Positions 38,501 through 52,300 of a stretch of 64,000 bases of DNA are shown one piece after another. The stretch is from assembly GCF_000150275.1 (NCBI RefSeq), contig NW_002060956.1, forward strand, positions 953,207 through 1,017,206. Reading direction: 5' to 3'. Source of the stretch: Trichoplax adhaerens (taxonomy: Eukaryota > Placozoa > Uniplacotomia > Trichoplacea > Trichoplacidae). Both the position numbers and the translations under genes were made by a program. How positions within the stretch are numbered: the first letter of the stretch is position 1; each line of letters starts with the position of its first letter. The notes under the pieces were generated by a model. It saw nothing but the letters and a program-made list of their open reading frames with translations, searched no databases and was not told where the DNA came from.

Positions 38501-41141
38501 GCTAATTATAATTATTGGATACAGGTGATTAGCAGTGGAATATGATCGTAAGCAACCAGTTACAAGATATCCATAAATTGTTTAATATTGCGTCAAAACT
38601 TTTAAGAGTCAATTTTAGCGGCGAATACTTGATAAGTTGGTATAAATCGTTAAAGTGCATCAATTACTATATTATATGATCATTAATTTTCTAGTCTTAT
38701 GCTTGGTTTCATCTTGGAAATTAGATAGATCAAATCATATACATAATTAATTGATTATTCCGTAACTGAGTTATTGATATTGTTTTCGAATTGTTTTTGT
38801 TTTGATCTAAAACTTGACAGTACACGCTCTGTAACGTTTAAATACATTCCATATAAACTGATGAACCTGAAACTAACGAAATTTTTGTTTTCTTGCTCTT
38901 TGCAGTATATACTATATGTGCGTAAAATATGGCTAAAGCTTAAAATGCGGCTATTAAATAAAGCATAATAACCGATTTCAAATATTAGCTGTAAGATACG
39001 CGCATATATTCGATTTATTATAGGATCAAATGTCAAATAAGCAATGTATAAATTTATAAATCTAGCTATTAGGAGATCCTGTGGGGCTCAGTATTTTCGC
39101 ACCACATTGCGCCTGAATTGGCAAACTGATTAGGATAGGATAAATCAATTGGATAATTTATTATTTACTATTAGTGGAACCAGTACTATAGCATTATTAT
39201 TCAATCATTTCTGTGTTAATTTGCAAAAAAACGACGTAGCTCATACTATCAGAATGGGTACGAATATAAATTATGCGATATTATTTAGTCGTCGTTTACT
39301 ATCCAGATATCTTATCGTACCGTATCTAACTTAAAATTTCGTGCAAGAGGTAAAGAAATGAATAAAACTGTGCTACCATTAGCGGAAGTAGTCGTATTTT
39401 AAGATAATTTAATAGACATATTTGACATTAAATAAAATTATACGGTTCGGATAGAGTTTAAATGTAGCATTAATCAGAAAGCTTATCGTTAGTTAGATCA
39501 GTTAAAAATTTATCATTATCTTTGGTTTCTACTATTAAATCATGGAACTTAAAAGCTACATTGCTTTTTCTGCGTAGCTCATTTTTTTGCATTTAAAGTA
39601 ATGCTTTATAGTAAGACTGGCTAATCTGTACGTGATGGATCAACATTTCAATACTGTATTAAGCTATCCAAATAAGTTGGCATTTAGATGCTAACGTAAT
39701 CAACTGCAAATCATCATGTTTATGATTCTTAATTCCCCTCCCCCCATAAGTATGTTCAAGGACTATAGTATTGTATTATTTTCGAAAAGATCTAGGTTCA
39801 TTATAACCGGGTATACTTGCTACTAAATGATCCAATATCATTATTATACTGCAGAGTTGCCCGAGTTCTCAGAATTACGGTAGCGATTTTTGAGCGATCA
39901 TAGTGTCTTATACGGTATACGAGTACATCTTTCACAACATTAAAAATGTCTCAATATTACTTTTAATAGCGATTTTAAATCAATAGACTGATTCCAGGGC
40001 ATGGTATTACAAAAATTATACTAATAATATTAAATAATTGGATAACTAGATAAGCACAACTACTATCGAACTTCTTACTATGTTCTTTAGAGTATTAATC
40101 GTGTAATAGAAAGTATTGGTAGTCTAACAGATAGTAATATTTGTACAACAATGAATAATTATGGAACAAAAGTATTGTTGTTGTACTACGACATATATTA
40201 ATTATCGTGTAGGCTTGGTCAATTGTTGAGATCCTTAGATCAACAAGATTTTTCCTTCATATGACTCTACCTTATGGAAAGAATAGAATATGGTATATGC
40301 CTTGAGAAACTTCTAGTATACCGTACTCTGCAAGATCATTTCATTTTATTACGTGGCGTTTGCTTTTATTTTTAAACATGGCTTGTAAGCTTGATATCGA
40401 TCATATCAACTTCTAGTTACTTTTCTGAATCACGTAATATTCTAGAAATAGTCAAGTTCCTAGAAGAATTCTTGAGGGTTACATATGAGGTATAATTGCG
40501 ATTTTCTTCCGTCCCATTGCGTGACATATCCCTTTATTTATAAATATGGTTAGGAAGAATGAACTTGTATATCTAAGTCCAAATACGTATTCATACAATG
40601 TTAGGATTTAAAAAAGGTTCCCTAAAAGAGCTCTTATATATATATAACATATAACATATACGTAACCTATATACCTTTAAATTTTGAATATGACAAGAAA
40701 AATTCTTTGGGGTTATTGGAAATGCTCTTTAAATTATAAACCTGCATGTTTTGCATGGTGTTGTTATACATTTTAACCCTTCTTTTTCAAACAAAGTCGG
40801 AAACCTTGCTTCATGCATTTACATAGAAATATTGTGCGTTATTTTTTGTTTCGAAGTATTGAAAATTATGAACGAATTGCTAGAAGAAGTCTTCAGCAGA
40901 CTTTATGGAAATATTTTATACGGCATGTTTTGTAATTTCATTGCATAGGTTAAGTATTGCCGTATTTGAATATGGCTTTGAAAGCATGTCCTCGCATCTG
41001 TCCAAATACGTATTTTGTATCAATTTGTTGGGCCAATATAACATTTCCGAGAGATATTTAAGCGTGTGCTTAGAGCAGAATCATATCAGTTATTTCAAGT
41101 TTCAGTTTTTCCGTCAGTGTTAATTTGCTTCCTGCTTTACT
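32521..41141. other. Gene-free stretch upstream of receptor exon 1a and of the FoxG-type gene
   Basis: About 8.6 kb of AT-rich DNA. It should contain the promoter for receptor exon 1a (minus) and the upstream region of the forkhead gene (plus). A near-perfect palindrome lies at 38403-38435. A TATA-rich run at 40635-40647 is about 500 bp before the forkhead ATG and could be a promoter element, but such runs are common here. Several frames of 60-119 codons (for example 37103-37462, minus) have no domain, signal peptide or splice context and are treated as chance. Confidence 0.45.
38403..38435. repeat. Near-perfect 33-bp palindrome
   Basis: CAATAGTTGCTTGAT (38403-38417) is followed directly by its reverse complement interrupted by a 3-base insertion (TGC). 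The centre, GCTTGATATCAAGC, is an exact 14-bp palindrome. It could form a cruciform or bind a dimeric protein, or be a transposon end. It lies in the gene-free stretch upstream of the forkhead gene. Confidence 0.45.
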
Positions 41142-41879
41142 ATGAGGAAAAAGGAAAATGATAACAATAATATTGCCAGAAAAAGTGATTCCGAAAGCCA
41201 AATAGATAGCCGTGGCAATTCTCCCACATTGAGGGAAGAAAATGAAAAAAGCAATACCAACGATTTTCAGAAACCGCCTTTTTCGTATAATGCATTAATT
41301 TTGATGGCTATTAAAAGTTCGCCTAATAAAAGATTGACGCTAAGTCAAATCTACGATTATATCGTGAAAAACTATCCATACTACCGTAAGAAAAAGCAAA
41401 ATTGGCAAAATTCAATCCGGCATAATTTGAGTTTAAATAAATGCTTTGTTAAAACCGAACGCAGTTTCAACGATCCTGGAAAAGGGAGTTACTGGGAATT
41501 GAATCAATCATGCGAGGATATTGAAATTGGTCCTATAACTGGCAAATTACGCCGAAAGAATAATTCGTCGAATAGATTACGCTCGTATCAAATCAGCTTT
41601 AGTCCTTATTCGATATCGTCTGTGACTGCGACCACTGCAGGTAATGGAGTAGCACGCAGTAGGCCTTCAACATTTTTTAATGCACATTCATTCAACGCTC
41701 AAGAAAGCCTTACTGCTGCTGACCCTTTCGTCGGTAATAATCAGATTGCTCTTGCTGCCAATGCATTTCGGCTGCCGTCAATATCGACATCTATTCCTAT
41801 GATATATAATATTTCTTCTGCCTATTCCTATCATCACCCTCTTTCGGGTACACAGAATTCATTTGTTAATATATATTAA
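41142..41879 (+). CDS. FoxG: FoxG-type forkhead transcription factor, intronless, 245 aa
   Basis: A single uninterrupted frame with a full forkhead (winged-helix) domain at residues 44-139: [32 protein letters not shown], recognition helix [16 protein letters not shown] (87-102), [14 protein letters not shown] at the start and the GKLRRK extension after the second wing are hallmarks of FoxG (BF-1/sloppy-paired) proteins; most other classes have SYIALI or SYVALI. The N-terminal 43 residues are short, charged and Asn/Ser-rich. The C-terminal ~105 residues are Ser/Ala/Tyr-rich without a domain I recognise; FSPYSISSV vaguely resembles a Groucho-binding motif, but I would not rely on it. It acts in the nucleus as a DNA-binding regulator. 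Vertebrate FOXG1 is also encoded in one exon. The gene lies on the opposite strand between receptor exons 1b and 1a, so it would sit inside an intron of the 1b transcript. AATAAA occurs at 42065-42070. Confidence 0.88.
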   Translation: MRKKENDNNNIARKSDSESQIDSRGNSPTLREENEKSNTNDFQKPPFSYNALILMAIKSSPNKRLTLSQIYDYIVKNYPYYRKKKQNWQNSIRHNLSLNKCFVKTERSFNDPGKGSYWELNQSCEDIEIGPITGKLRRKNNSSNRLRSYQISFSPYSISSVTATTAGNGVARSRPSTFFNAHSFNAQESLTAADPFVGNNQIALAANAFRLPSISTSIPMIYNISSAYSYHHPLSGTQNSFVNIY

Positions 41880-42634
41880 TCGGCAAAAAAGATTTTTGCC
41901 ATAAATCATTTGGTCGTAAATATTCAATATATATGACGTGGTTAGAAAACTTTCGCATTTGATGCGAACAGAGTGATAAGAAGAAGTTGAATAGCTTCCC
42001 TGTTGATACTAACAGTATTTTCTCGTATGTTTGAACGTTATTTAGTTGTTGGATAGCTAGTGGAAATAAAGTGATATTAAAAGTAGTTTATGTTCGAAAG
42101 CTATAAACTCGTACTAGTAGAATTTATATTGTTGACGTGAGCAAAATAATTAGAATGGTAGTAATCGTTGATAGATTACATGTATATTGGTTTTGAGGGT
42201 TGAATGGTTTATAGTTATATTGGTTATGATAGTTGATGATAAAAACGCTGGAATTATTAGATATGTTAGCAGCTATGTATCTTATTTGACTAAGTAAAAT
42301 AAAATTTGATCAAATCCGTTTAAGCGTATTAAAATGAGTTATTATAGTTTATGATCAGAAATTGTACAATTACAAACGCACGTATATTTAAAATGGACCC
42401 CATCGATATGAAGCTGACTTGTAACCTAGATAGAAATGCTCGCGTATATATATCCTCGATCGCGGCGTTAAATTAATACACAATTGTCTTTTTTATGAAC
42501 AAAAAGTACGAATTCGGTTAATCGTTGTTCTCATGCAGTTCAGCAAATTATGTATTTAGCAGCAGTTTCTGCCTCGAAATAAGTCACAAACATATTCGCA
42601 TATATTTCTGTAGTATGCAACTATTTCTACTTAC
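41880..42634. other. Region between the forkhead gene and receptor exon 1b
   Basis: About 750 bp. It contains the 3' UTR of the forkhead gene (candidate AATAAA at 42065-42070) and, on the minus strand, the start of the intron after exon 1b (donor GTAAGT at 42634-42629). I see no coding signal on either strand. Confidence 0.5.
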
Positions 42635-43334
42635 TGCGTGCTTGGATCAATAACTCAGCCTTGTGTCTTAAAGGTACCTTCTTGTCGTTAGATAAACCAA
42701 CTCCAGTTTGAAAATTATACTGTTCGAATTTAATCCCTTGCGGTGCACCTTGCTTAATAGCGATTGCCACTACTTGCCATGCATTCTCTAACGATGTTAA
42801 CAAACCAACTCTGGTCCAGTTGTAGTGCTTGACTAAAAGTTGTATTAATTTACCAACAGCGGAATAAGGGCCCGAAGTACGAGTAAATGTAGCAAATTTT
42901 TTCTTATCAGATAATGAGGGAGATGCACAACCCCATGATATCATGGGTACATTCCAAGCAGCTGCCAAAATGCCTCCTGGCTCACACCCAACACTACAAG
43001 CAGGTCCAACGAATGATCGAACTGGTTGTTGCTTGTTTCGCCACAGATTCGCCATAGCGGTCAAACTATCTTGCGTTGTACAACCACTGTTGACTAGAGT
43101 AGTATATAGGCGATAGTTGACTAATACAGACGAATCATTGTTAACGGTTTCGATTGCAATATCTGCACCAGGTATAATATGAGTGGGTGCTATCCAGCCA
43201 CCTGATGTTGGTATCATTAATCCAATATGCAACAATTGTGTTTGCTGCGAACTACTGTTATTACATAAGACCATTAAACAGAACGGTCCAGTCAATAATA
43301 ACGTCAATACTACCATCCTTGAAGCCATTTTCAA
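42635..43334 (-). CDS. Alternative first exon (1b) of the receptor guanylyl cyclase: signal peptide plus membrane-distal ligand-binding lobe
   Basis: A 233-codon open exon starting with ATG at 43334 and a clear signal peptide (MVVLTLLLTGPFCLMVLC). The following sequence is an ANF-receptor N-terminal lobe paralogous to exon 1a of the downstream receptor: both have FxGPxCSxxCxPGxILA, a WN(I/V)PMIS block, and an HYNW/YHWK block. The exon ends in ...LLIQAR plus one base, with a perfect GTAAGT donor. That is phase 1, exactly the phase needed for the shared second exon at 28115, giving [16 protein letters not shown], a typical receptor-cyclase sequence. I find no second set of downstream exons within the window to the left or right. 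Likely interpretations are a mutually exclusive first exon of the same gene (about 1,095 aa when joined), or a duplicated gene that lost its 3' part. The intact frame and donor favour use. Confidence 0.8.
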
Positions 43335-46300
43335 TTACTACTGCTTAAATTGCGGATAATAATTTTATAATTTTTCCAGTAGCTCCTTTCAATTATCCTA
43401 TAATAAACATTGTATATATTTGAATTAGAATAAAACTATTACATGCATACTAAATTATAGTCGAAGCTATGATTATAATTTTAATTTTCCTACTATTTAT
43501 TTGATTAATGATTAAAAATAAATTGTAAAAGGTGTTTCGACTTTCGAATTGATTAATTTTACCAAATTGTTCTTATCGTTTAATAACAAGAGATTTAGTA
43601 ACATTAATTGAGAGATGGTGATGGATTGATAGGTGAAATATGATAGGTGAATGTTTCTCATGCGGCGAAATTGAATAATTTTGGGCCAAGAGGTAAGCGT
43701 AATTTTTAACTATTGAACCAAAGATTAGTAGATCTTACGGTAAGATTTAGTAATCCTTGATTGAACGATGGTGTTCCAGTTACCGTACTAATTTCATATA
43801 CAGTATAGTTGCAGTTACGCAAGCATCGGAGAAAGTAAGGGTAACCGTATACACTTCAAATCAATTCGATTGCAAGAACGGATTTATTTCAATATTACAA
43901 AATGATTGGAATAAAAACGAAGTGACTAAAATTTTGAATAATGATTATCTTACGGAAGAAATTTCTCTTTGGATTTTTTCCGCGTAGTCAATTTGATTAG
44001 TTTCTTTGATTTTCAGGAATTACTCAATGTCCTTGGATAAGATCAATCTGTAATGAGAACGTTGAATTAGTAAAATTAGAGTTAGAAAGAGCTTCAGCTT
44101 AACTTGAGATTACTATCATTTCACGGCATTTAAGAAGGATAAGTTAAGCTAATTTTATAGCTCAGGCTATTCATTTGTATGTCTGATAATAGTATGTCGT
44201 AACTTCAGTAATCTAGACACTTTCTATAAACGAATCGATTTACAAGTAACTTGAACTGAAAAGAATATTAACGGATATTGTAGGCCAATTAATAGTATCT
44301 ACCAAAATTTTCAGTATATTTATAGTTATGTAAAATCATAAATTAGAGTAGATGGTAGTTGGATCAGAAAGCTTAAGGCAAGATCAATTTACCTATAGTG
44401 TTCCAGTATAGTTACATCAACTTCAAGTATCGATATTAGTACTCAGCAAGATATTGTAAATCAACTGGATTGGCCTTGTGTTATCGTATGATTTCAGCCA
44501 ATTACTGCTATACTTTGTAGTTCACGTAATACCCTACTGCATAACATAAATTTTTCTGTGAGTGTAAAGGAGAAGTAGTGTGAAACAGTTATGCTTGTGA
44601 TAATTATGATAAATATTATAAATATTAAGCATTTATATATAATTGTACCCTTATTATATACTTATTACCAAACGAGGTCTTGCATATGGTATAATGAGAA
44701 TATAAAGATATTTAGTGTACTGTTTAGGGAAGCGTAAGCTTCTGTTCTTATATGCTTTATCATCTACTGTTATTCAATTCAGCTAGCAATGGCTTACAAT
44801 TGTGCTTTACTAAAGAATTTCGATGAGTGCTATATTGTACAAATTGTACAGAAATCAATATGTATAAAAATCGGTTAAAAAATGATTAAAAACAATGCAC
44901 GTTCATTTTAGTTGCAGCTATTTTGAATCTCCGTATAAGAGAAAGAAAAGGTTAAAATTTTCTCTGAAGGTCAAATAGGTATAATAGACATTTGTCTACA
45001 AGATTATTTATAGTATTGACTATTTTTGCATTATGCTGTAGCTTTACCCCACCTAATGTAAACTCAAACTTTAGGTAATCTACTATGAATCGACGGTAAG
45101 AGTAGGTATTATTATCATTTACATATATGTGACAAACATTATTCCTGATATATATTCTTATTCCAATATATATGCACTATTTCTTTTTATGAAAAGGTAA
45201 TTAGCATCTAAGTTATATCCATAAATTTGTAAACTCAACAGTTTGAAGTTTATAGGTATTTGTATAGGAGATCTCGAATAATCAGAGAATTACTTCTTCA
45301 GTATGAAGATATAGAACAGATAAGGTGTGAATAATTGTAGAGATAATTTATAGAAAAGAGCTATTTTCGATTATTTGAAAGGAATGAGGACGGAAAGAAA
45401 TTAATGCCGTAGTTTATTCGATTTATACTCGTTTCATTTAATCTCACATTCATTTAAGAAATCTTCTGTAATTGCTTTGATTAGTGCAAGATTGCAAAAT
45501 TTTGGTTGTACTATCTCATTTTTAGTATATTTTGATTATCAAAATTTCTTATGAAGACAAAATATTATTGTTACATCCGATTGGGTTCATAAGCCAGTAT
45601 TAAATACAATCTATCTATGGCGATGTGCTGTCCATTGTCTAACTGAAATGAACTATTTAGTGGCTAGCGTTTCATAAATTACAATTTTGAAAATAATTCT
45701 AACTTAGTGCTATTGCAATAAATAAATGTATTTCCTTTTCTTCCACTGACTATGAAATTATTCCTATCTAAAATATGGCCGAAATCAGTGAATTAATAAT
45801 TAAGATGAATATTAAGTGCGCGATCATATTCGACAAGAAATGATTTTTAATTATTCTTTACCTTTGAAATGTTCACCTTGGTATATTAAAAATCTCTTGT
45901 AAATACTTTAAAAGGGAAGAAAAGGATAATGTTTATTCTAAATAGCAATGTTGAGGTACCATGACGTAATATGGTACTATTTTCTCAAGACTAAGATATT
46001 TAATTTATAACGCTCCAATAACATCCTGATTTACTTTTTACAATTAGTGTCGTATTTTTAAGATTACCTAAAAATTTGATCAAATGTTCTAGCAAAAAAA
46101 GCTAGCCACTTAGTATAATATTATTATAGGGCGATCGAACAGAATTTTCATCCCCTAAGGATAAAGTGTTTAATTAAAGTCATAATAACCTGAATTGCAT
46201 ATAGAAAGAATTTATTTATATCTATAAAAGCATACGCTAGCAAATAAATATTTCAGAACTAGAACACTACGAGATATTTCAATAAATATCAAATACTGCG

Positions 46301-49300
46301 GAGACCTTAACTTGTAACTCTCTGAGATACGTTCAGCTTTATGATCATTATATCGGCAATGATATTTTTGTTGGTATTATTTAAATACAGTAGGTTGTTG
46401 ACTAATCATTTAAATATCAAAGTTTAATATCAGGCATTATAATTATACAAGACTAACCTGAAAATATGAAGTTGATAGACTAGATGTGTAACATAGATCA
46501 TTTCTTTCCCATGTTAAACATAAATGTCAATATACTGTGAGGAATGTCCCAAAGAGAAAATATTCAACGAATTATTAATATACTAGAGTAATGTTTTAAT
46601 TGTAATAGTGTTTCGTTTTGCTTTAAAAGTTATTGCAATTGCTTAACTTTAATTAAAATTGCTTTGTAATCATCAAACCAATAGTATTCAATTTTTATTT
46701 CTTCTTACAAGTTTCATTGTTAGTATAAGCATAAAATTCCACTTAATAATACAATATTGCAAGTGAAAGCCATTTAATTTGTGGAAATTATTAAAATAGA
46801 CGTACTATAAGTGGTTACTTTTTATTTGCTTTTGTATACCGGTATTCAACCAGTAAAATGTTGATTAATTTACGCACATGTATCAGTTATGTTCTCTCAT
46901 CCGTCACTGATATTTTCAAAGAACGTAATATGTCACCCTAGGCTGCTAATCTAAAGTAATTAAAGCATTTTACTACTATTGTCAAGAAAAATATCTTCTA
47001 TTCGTATTTCTTGCTTTGATCAGAAAGTGATTGTTTTAATCTATTTAGTGTTTTATCTAGGACGATCATCAGATATTGTTGTGTAAGTCTCTATTTATCA
47101 AAATATTCAAAGGATTTTATAAACATCAAAATGGTTTAAAAAATTAGACAAAAGGAGGAATTGGAAAGATCAACCTTTGGAAGTAAAGAGTCTAATTTTT
47201 TTATCTTACATGGGTTAGGGGCAACAACCCTTTGCTTGCATATACATGTATACGTGTATATTCCTCTTAATTATTTTATTGATACTAAAGTTTGCATTGA
47301 ACTTATTCGTTAGCCTGAAGTCAAGTTTTGGATAACGTTGAGCACTCGCTGCAAATTAAACTTCATATTTATGTTTAAAATTATGCATGAATAGCATTCT
47401 ATGTAAGTTTTAACTGTTAAAGATAAAGAATAAGTTAATATACTAGGATATTAGTCAGAAGAAAAGCCATTATGTAAAATAGCATTAACGTCGGTCAATA
47501 TCACTAAGAATTACATTGATGTCGATCTATTTTAATGGATATCAAAGCATAACCTAAAATATGTAGCTATCAACCGTACTGTACCGGTAGAATTCACTAT
47601 TGGCTAGTGAACATAATAGGATGGCTAGAATGATAGCTATTTAATATGCTATTAGATTATTCATACGATTACAATTACAAATTAATATCAGTAACTATAC
47701 TGGACAGATTGGCAAAGTAGTAGAATTTCTAACCTAACTCGTGTTATGGCTCTTGCGAATACTAAATATCATTTAGACTTAAGATGCTTTTCTTATAATT
47801 TTTGTGATCAATTAGCAGCCTAAATATGATGAGTAAACGGTTAAATACTAAAAATGGAATTTGATTACTATACTTGCGCAGCTAACCAGCATAGCAATGC
47901 ATAATACATACAATATTGATAGTACTGTATCTGATTTTAAAACATGAGAATGTAATGATTAACTAGTTAATAGAATAAGTTAAAAGAAGTAACGAACTAA
48001 TAACTAGTACAGTGATGACTAAGAATAAAAATACTCATATTTCTGTTTACTAGAGTTATTGTTTATCCTGCTCTAAATTGTTCAAGTTATTCTCACTTGA
48101 GGACCTTTTGCAATTATGATGGCATCAAAACTTCTTCAATCAGTCTAGTTGAAGATAGCATAAGTGAGCGATTAATTGAAACATCTGCCGACTTTCTCTA
48201 TGGTTCTAGCTTATGGTGTAATGATTTAATGTATATAGATGAATTTTTCATTACGGTATTATGGATTAAAGTTTGAGTCATTCAATCAGTTATCGAAAGA
48301 TAGTGTTCCTTACAATCCAATGTTGTATTCAGAATCATATTATTTATCTTGTCCGCAGTAGTAATAAAGAGAGAGAATGCCTATTTAGGGTATTCACTTC
48401 TTCACTATAAGATATTATTCATGTAGTTGGAATTTATTTTAACGGACAAAATTATATCCTTTGAGTAAGATCATAAATTCGAATTAACAAAAATAAAACT
48501 GGATTCGTTACTTGATTGAAAGCCTTTAGATAGATCTGAATACTGTTCAAGCGTTTATTGGTTTGATTATTCATTCGTACTCAAAGAAACTCAAAATTTA
48601 AAATCGGTCTCTGACGCTTATGGTTCTATTATTAGATCTACAAGAAATATTCAATTTATTGTAAACCTCGCTTTTGCTATTATTGTCTAGTGGCTTACTC
48701 TTTCATTTTCAGAATATTTAGTTGTTTATGAACTCTTCTTAAATTATAATAAAATATGACTAAATCTGAGATGTAATGTTAATTTTAGTAATCTGTCAAT
48801 TCGCTAGTATCCTCACTCAAAGTGTGACTAAAAAGATCTTTCCATTAGAGTCAACTATTTAATGTTCAATGTATTAGTTACGGACAACAACTTGAACTAA
48901 TATCGCAGAACGATTTTCTTCTGATTCAGTTATTTGAATGAGAACTGATCGGATAACAACCAAGTCTGTTTTATGATAATTGTCTAACCGAATATGAATG
49001 ACAGCCAAAAGATTATACAGTTTTTATAAAGAATATTCGTGGTTAAAACTATGAAAAAATTAATGCATTTTGCTTGGACTTAACTATTGGTTGATTTTTG
49101 ATATGAATTGATGGAATAATTTATGCAGTCATGCGTTGAACGATCTAACATAAAAGTTGCCAGCTGTAATACTTTAAAAATAATCTGTTAGATATCGTAG
49201 TTTGGAAATATACGGACGAATTTACTATAGCTTCTATAATATTAAAAGACCATTATAGTAAGTAAAGAATCTTGTGAGACAGAATTTATCGATCTTACAA

Positions 49301-52300
49301 AATATCAATAGATTAATAACCTAATATCGACTAAGAAGTCAATCTTTAAGGACATTTCTTTCTAGTTAGTAACGCACTATTATAGATAGTAAGAAGGATA
49401 TACGTATTAGAAGTAACCAATCTGACGAAAAATAAAACGTTACGATAAGGTAGCGATAGTGCTGTAATCAAATGACCCGTTGGTATGCAAGCGGTAAGCT
49501 AATCTAGAATGTAAAAGGAGCAGGGTCATACTGTAATGGAACTAGTGTTATAGAAGAGGTGAAAATATCTGTTATTTATGATGGCTTCCCATGGCTATCA
49601 TTAATTAGCTAATAATTTATTATATTTATACACAGTTACCGATGTTAAATTTTGTGTAGTACGGTACTTTTAGCCTGTCAAGTATGACAATTTGTAACAA
49701 AATTAGAAGATTGTTTGCTATTTGCATTTTACTGGTGTCTACGCACTATTAATTGTTATTTCTAGTTATCAGCGAGTTTATAAATATCAGTAATTGATGC
49801 TGTTCTCATATACACGTACATTATATGATATGAATAGAAATATCAATTAAAATTTTAAAGTAATCTTTTTCATCATTTTAGCTAAATACTATGGATATAC
49901 TGTACAACAGCTGCATTTCATTAATATTTCTCGGTAACAAATATTCTAAACAGTAAAATACTTTGGAATTAAGCTCAGGCATAGTAATACATTTACATTG
50001 AATCTATAGATAATAGTATTATTTAGTGAGGGCTTAGTCGCTTAGGCACGTAACAAATTATAAAATTGCGCAAGGGGCTGTTATGCATGTACGATATAAA
50101 ATGATCATAATATTACCGACGAAGGGTATTCTAATTATTTGATATTAAAATATTAGCAAATTTGAGTCTAAATTTATGCCAAATTTAGTGATAGCAATCC
50201 GTGTTTATTACTACTAAACAGGTTAATTCATTACAATCTTGTAATATTCATATTCTGAGAGCTGGCTGACATTTATAATCATACGATTCACTTTTCTGAT
50301 AACTCTAGTAATCATGATAATGAACGAAAAATATTGTCACCTGCTTTTTTCGTTATTCATTGTGATGGTCATTGCAAATTTATATAAAATCGCCATCAAT
50401 TCAATACGGTATCCAGGCGAAATATCCTTTTATGTAATTAATTACAAACTTTTTATTTTTCTCTTTTCCCAGTTTTAAATAATTCAATAACCTTGTTACT
50501 TCTAATATTAATGAATAGTCATATCTTGTTAACTAGATATATTGAACAGGAAAAAGTAATTAAAGACGAATTGTATAATTTCTGTCCTTAGAATGGTGTA
50601 ATATTTGATAAGATATCATTGAAGAGCATTTTTATTGTCTAAAACAATAATAATTTTTCATCTATAAATTTTAGGATTAATTAATACATTTATCCATTTT
50701 CTATTTCATATCCAGCTACTATAGTTCTATAAAAATGGATAGAATAGCAACTGGCTTTGCATTTTTCAAATCGTTAATTGAGATACCACACATAAGATAT
50801 TCAAAAAGTATGTACAGTACTATCATTAATTTCGTTTCTGTCTTGTGTATATATATAAAGCAAATATCATAACAAGGGAATGATTTTTCTATTATTTCAT
50901 TCATAGTAAGCTTTGGTTGATTTATATACTGTATTGTTTATACTACCTATCAAGCTGTAGTGGTCGCCCGATTTATCAGCAGAAATCTACTTTTCTACCT
51001 ATTCATTATTCTAGCTTTATATTATATCTATTTTTGAATTATATTACTTCATAATTAGTACCTGGTGTATCGGCGATAAAGTATACATGCAGTCGATACT
51101 ATCACTATTAAAATAAGTTCTACGCTTTATATTAAATTCATGAATCATTCTATCCTTCTGTATTGATATATAGAAGAAAGAATGTTTTTCTTTAAGGTCA
51201 TCGTTTTAAATAGATCAAAGCTAAGATCAGATTGCTTCGGAGTCGATCTTAGAAGGTGTGAAGATAAATAGGTGAAGACGAATAATTACGGTTGTTAGCA
51301 TGTTTCCTGGAGATCATAGTAGGCAAAATATACCAGTCTATTGCTTGGCGATCTAGTCATAAGGCCTTCACTTGATTTATGATAATAGTTTGATAGATCG
51401 ACTATAAATTATTCCGATATTTAGGAATTATTATTAACAAAGAAACTATAAATAGTTTTCGACATAATTATTCGAATGCGTTTTAATCATATAAATGTTA
51501 CTGCACAATTGGCATCATCGGCAAAAGATGTCGAGAAAGATGTGGATATTTAATTGAACTAAAATTTCTTTTGTTGACGTACGAGTACATCGCAGATGAA
51601 ATATTTCGCAGTGGCATATTCCATCCGTTGATTGACTAGTCATTCTGTATGGTACTCATAGCTTATAAGAACGCAAACTGACGATTTAGAAATGTTATCA
51701 GAAATTTAATACCAAAATATCCTTGGTAATATTATTATGATATTTTAACTCACATTGTTCGATACTAATAATAGCTGATTGGGGTACTGTTAGCTATTTC
51801 AGCTTTATTAAAGTGAAAATCTAACAAAGATGATGTCATCTAAGTTTACGATATAGAGTAATATTTCAACGACAAAAAATATTCTATCAATGATAGGTAA
51901 GGGTGACGATTTCAAGCGCGGAATCTCGTGCTTTCTTGTTATTAGAATGAAAGTATTTTATTTCCTAGTAATTTTACTTGAAAATAGTGATTATGGCTAT
52001 AGTAGCTGAGATAGAAATTAGTAGAACAAAGCTATCTTCGGATATTAGTTTATGAAAGTTGATCAAAGGTTAACCTTACATAGTAGCTATTTGTCAAGCT
52101 AATAAAATGGATAAGTCAACAGCGATAAGTACAGCCTAGCTAGGGAACTGTAGTAGTAAGGAAAAAATTTATCAGTGAAACTATAAACCTTTTCAATTTT
52201 AAAAAAAATAATGAAACTCTAGTTCTCGTTTGGGTACTGGGCAGAATTGATGAAATTTGTTAAATTGTTGGAAATAACAGTATTTGATAATTTATTTGAT

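Noticed and set aside
33000-42600. Possible second set of cyclase exons belonging to receptor exon 1b
   Set aside because: I looked for the TM, pseudokinase and cyclase motifs ([27 protein letters not shown]) on the minus strand and found none outside 22996-27400. A translated search would confirm.
43757-43987. 76-codon plus-strand frame upstream of receptor exon 1b
   Set aside because: Random-looking translation, no splice sites fitting a larger gene, and it lies where the exon 1b promoter is expected.
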